Assembly: GCA_041389885.1 (NCBI GenBank)
Contig: JAWKRB010000024.1
Span: 62,001 to 126,000 of the forward strand
DNA: 64,000 nt
Direction of reading: 5' to 3'
Source of the DNA: JAWKRB01 sp041389885
GTDB taxonomy: Bacteria > Myxococcota_A > Polyangia > Polyangiales > Ga0077539
The stretch's first letter is position 1, and each line of letters opens with the position of its first letter. The notes beneath the pieces are model-generated. The model was not told the origin of the DNA and ran no database searches. It saw nothing but the letters and a program-made list of their open reading frames with translations. Position numbers and translations under genes: made by a program. Shown here in pieces: positions 62,602 to 64,000 of this stretch.

Positions 62602-63417
62602 ATGACGACGAGCGCAGACGAGATTCGAGCGAACGTGAGGGCGCACTACGGGCAGGTCGCGAAGGCCCCCATCACGGGCTGCGGCCCCGCGGGGTGCTGC
62701 GGACCGAACCCCGAGGCGTCGCTGGCGCTGGGGTACTCCGCCGAGGAGCTCGCGGCGGTGCCCGAGGGCGCCAACCTCGGCCTCGGCTGCGGAAACCCCC
62801 AGGCGATCGCGGCGCTGCGACCCGGCGAGACCGTGCTGGACCTGGGCTCGGGCGCGGGCTTCGACGCGCTCCTCGCCGCGCGGCAGGTGGGCCCCACGGG
62901 GCGGGTGATCGGCGTCGACATGACCCCGACGATGATCGAGAAGGCGCGGGCCCACGCCGCGAGTGTTCAGGCCGAGGGGGTGGAGTTTCGCCTCGGCGAG
63001 ATCGAGCACCTGCCCGTGGAGGACGGGACGGTCGACGTGATCCTGTCGAACTGCGTGCTGAACCTCGTGCCCGACAAGGCCCGGGCGTTTCGCGAGGCCT
63101 TCAGGGTGCTCAAGCCCGGCGGGCGCCTCGCGATCTCCGACGTGGTGCTCACCCAGGCGCTGCCCGAGGACATGCGCGCGCAGGTCGACCTGCTCACGGG
63201 GTGCATCTCCGGCGCGGCGATGCGCGCGGAGCTCGAGTCTCACCTCGCCGCCGCGGGCTTCACCGACGTGCGCGTCGAGCCCAGGCCCGAGAGCCGCGCG
63301 TTCATTCGCGAGTGGTTCCCAGGGACCGGCGCGGAGGACTACGTGACCTCGGCGGTGATCGAGGCGCGCCGCCCCGCCGCGGCCTCGGCGTGTTGCCCTC
63401 CGGGCTGCTGCGGCTGA
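62602..63417 (+). CDS. arsM: Arsenite S-adenosylmethyltransferase
   Basis: The 271-residue product has the ArsM pattern: motif I VLDLGSGAGFDALLAA and the three conserved cysteines of the As(III) site, C63 in GLGCGNP, C151 in LSNCVLNL and C201 in LTGCISGA. An N-terminal GCGPAGCCGP and a C-terminal CCPPGCCG are extra Cys clusters. It methylates arsenite in the cytosol to volatile or exported forms. ATG 62602 follows AGAGAGGTG. The sigma factor gene starts 4 bp after its stop. Confidence 0.92.
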   Translation: MTTSADEIRANVRAHYGQVAKAPITGCGPAGCCGPNPEASLALGYSAEELAAVPEGANLGLGCGNPQAIAALRPGETVLDLGSGAGFDALLAARQVGPTGRVIGVDMTPTMIEKARAHAASVQAEGVEFRLGEIEHLPVEDGTVDVILSNCVLNLVPDKARAFREAFRVLKPGGRLAISDVVLTQALPEDMRAQVDLLTGCISGAAMRAELESHLAAAGFTDVRVEPRPESRAFIREWFPGTGAEDYVTSAVIEARRPAAASACCPPGCCG

Positions 63418-63421
63418 GCGC

Positions 63422-63991
63422 GTGCGACCGCCCGAGCAGGTGCGCGACTGGGGAGCGCTGTCGGCGACGCTGCGTCCCTTCATCGCGCGGCGCGTGTCCT
63501 CGCCGGGGGACGCCGACGACGTGCTGCAAGACACCCTCCTGCGGCTCCACCGCAGCGCGGGCGACCTGCGCGACGAGGATCGCTTCGGCCCGTGGGCCTA
63601 CCGCGTCGCCCGCAGCGCCATCGCGGACCACCACCGCGCGCGCGGGCGACACCCCCTCGCCGCGGGCGAGGCCCCCGAGGAGCCCGACACGCCCGAGGAG
63701 GCGCGGGTCTTCAACTGCGCCATCGAGCAGCACCTGGGACTGTTGGTCGAGATGCTCCCCGAGCCCTACCGCGACGCCGTGCGGGCGACGGAGATCGAAG
63801 GGGTCAGTCAGACCGATCTCGCTGCGCGACAAGGGGTCTCGCTCTCGACGGTGAAGTCCCGGGTGCAGCGCGGGCGGGCGCGGCTGCGCGAGATGGTGGA
63901 GACGCTCTGCGAGGTCGAGCTCGACGCGCGGGGACGGCTCCTGCGCTGCGACCACCGACCGGGCTCGCCGTGCTGCGCCCGCCACGGATGA
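63422..63991 (+). CDS. SigZ-like ECF RNA polymerase sigma factor
   Basis: The 189-residue product has sigma region 2 (FIARRVSSPGDADDVLQDTL, FGPWAYRVARSAIADHHR) and region 4 (LPEPYRDAVRATEIEGVSQT, STVKSRVQRGRARLREM). It ends in a Cys-rich tail (LRCDHRPGSPCCARHG), typical of the SigZ group. The GTG start is 4 bp after arsM, so the two are one operon. The Cys tail may sense arsenite or redox, linking transcription to arsenic stress; this is inference. No anti-sigma gene fits inside the window. Confidence 0.85.
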   Translation: MRPPEQVRDWGALSATLRPFIARRVSSPGDADDVLQDTLLRLHRSAGDLRDEDRFGPWAYRVARSAIADHHRARGRHPLAAGEAPEEPDTPEEARVFNCAIEQHLGLLVEMLPEPYRDAVRATEIEGVSQTDLAARQGVSLSTVKSRVQRGRARLREMVETLCEVELDARGRLLRCDHRPGSPCCARHG

Positions 63992-64000
63992 GCTGGACGC

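Noticed and set aside
1..64000. tRNA, rRNA, riboswitch or phage structural genes
   Set aside because: No conserved stem-loop or gene signature was recognised by reading; tRNAscan and Rfam searches would be needed to exclude them.

Overview
The window is very GC-rich and densely coded. It most likely comes from a Myxococcota (Polyangia/Sandaracinus-type) chromosome. The evidence is a secreted protein with a MYXO-CTERM-like tail (near 14.65 kb), many short lipoproteins, TerB-like proteins, a Hanks-kinase relic, and the combination of a methylmalonyl-CoA mutase set with a fused IcmF mutase. No rRNA, tRNA or CRISPR array was seen. Assignments come from reading the sequence only; no database search was run.

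Layout. 0-4.4 kb: a zinc-ribbon gene cut by the window edge, a CNNM/CorC-type membrane protein, two very small Cys-containing genes, a lipoprotein and a LysR regulator. 4.4-9.0 kb: a DabB-DabA inorganic-carbon accumulation operon with a third coupled gene. 9.0-20.3 kb: housekeeping and hypothetical genes, including an amidohydrolase, a methyltransferase, a truncated Ser/Thr kinase, a MYXO-CTERM-like phosphodiester glycosidase, a PIN protein, a zf-TFIIB/scramblase-like fusion, a TerB protein and an acyl-ACP thioesterase. 20.3-22.3 kb: an AAA ATPase overlapping a small CHAT/caspase-like peptidase, a defence-like pair. 22.4-26.3 kb: a GNAT enzyme and a TetR-controlled three-domain phosphotransferase resembling rifampicin phosphotransferase. 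27-31 kb: a broken secreted protein, an outer-membrane-like protein, a lipoprotein and a ketosynthase. 31.1-36 kb: meaB-mutB-mutA in one overlapping operon.

36.6-45.3 kb is a decayed accessory region. It holds a gene split by a MITE-like element with a 7-8 bp target duplication, a tandem-repeat block, an IS4-family transposase relic, and what reads as a sedentary integron: a broken IntI-type integrase, a cluster of attI-like core sites, and two gene cassettes pointing away from intI. Each cassette ends in a recognisable attC. The cassettes carry a PIN/Phd toxin-antitoxin pair and an AAA-ATPase/PIN pair, all frameshifted. A frameshifted GH18 glycosidase follows.

45.3-51 kb: icmF (C-terminal half full of frameshifts) and a transketolase whose C terminus is extended through palindromic repeats into a GTGA overlap with icmF. 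51.4-57.3 kb: a frameshifted polysaccharide-polymerase-like membrane protein, an MMPL transporter, a TerB protein and a lipoprotein. 57.3-64 kb: a long inverted repeat, a small gene containing a 10-bp tandem repeat, an AAA ATPase with an in-frame inverted-repeat insertion, a radical SAM protein, and arsM next to a SigZ-like sigma factor.

Many broken genes keep conserved motifs in alternating frames, so some breaks may be sequencing indels rather than true decay. This matters most for icmF, the membrane polymerase and the integron genes.
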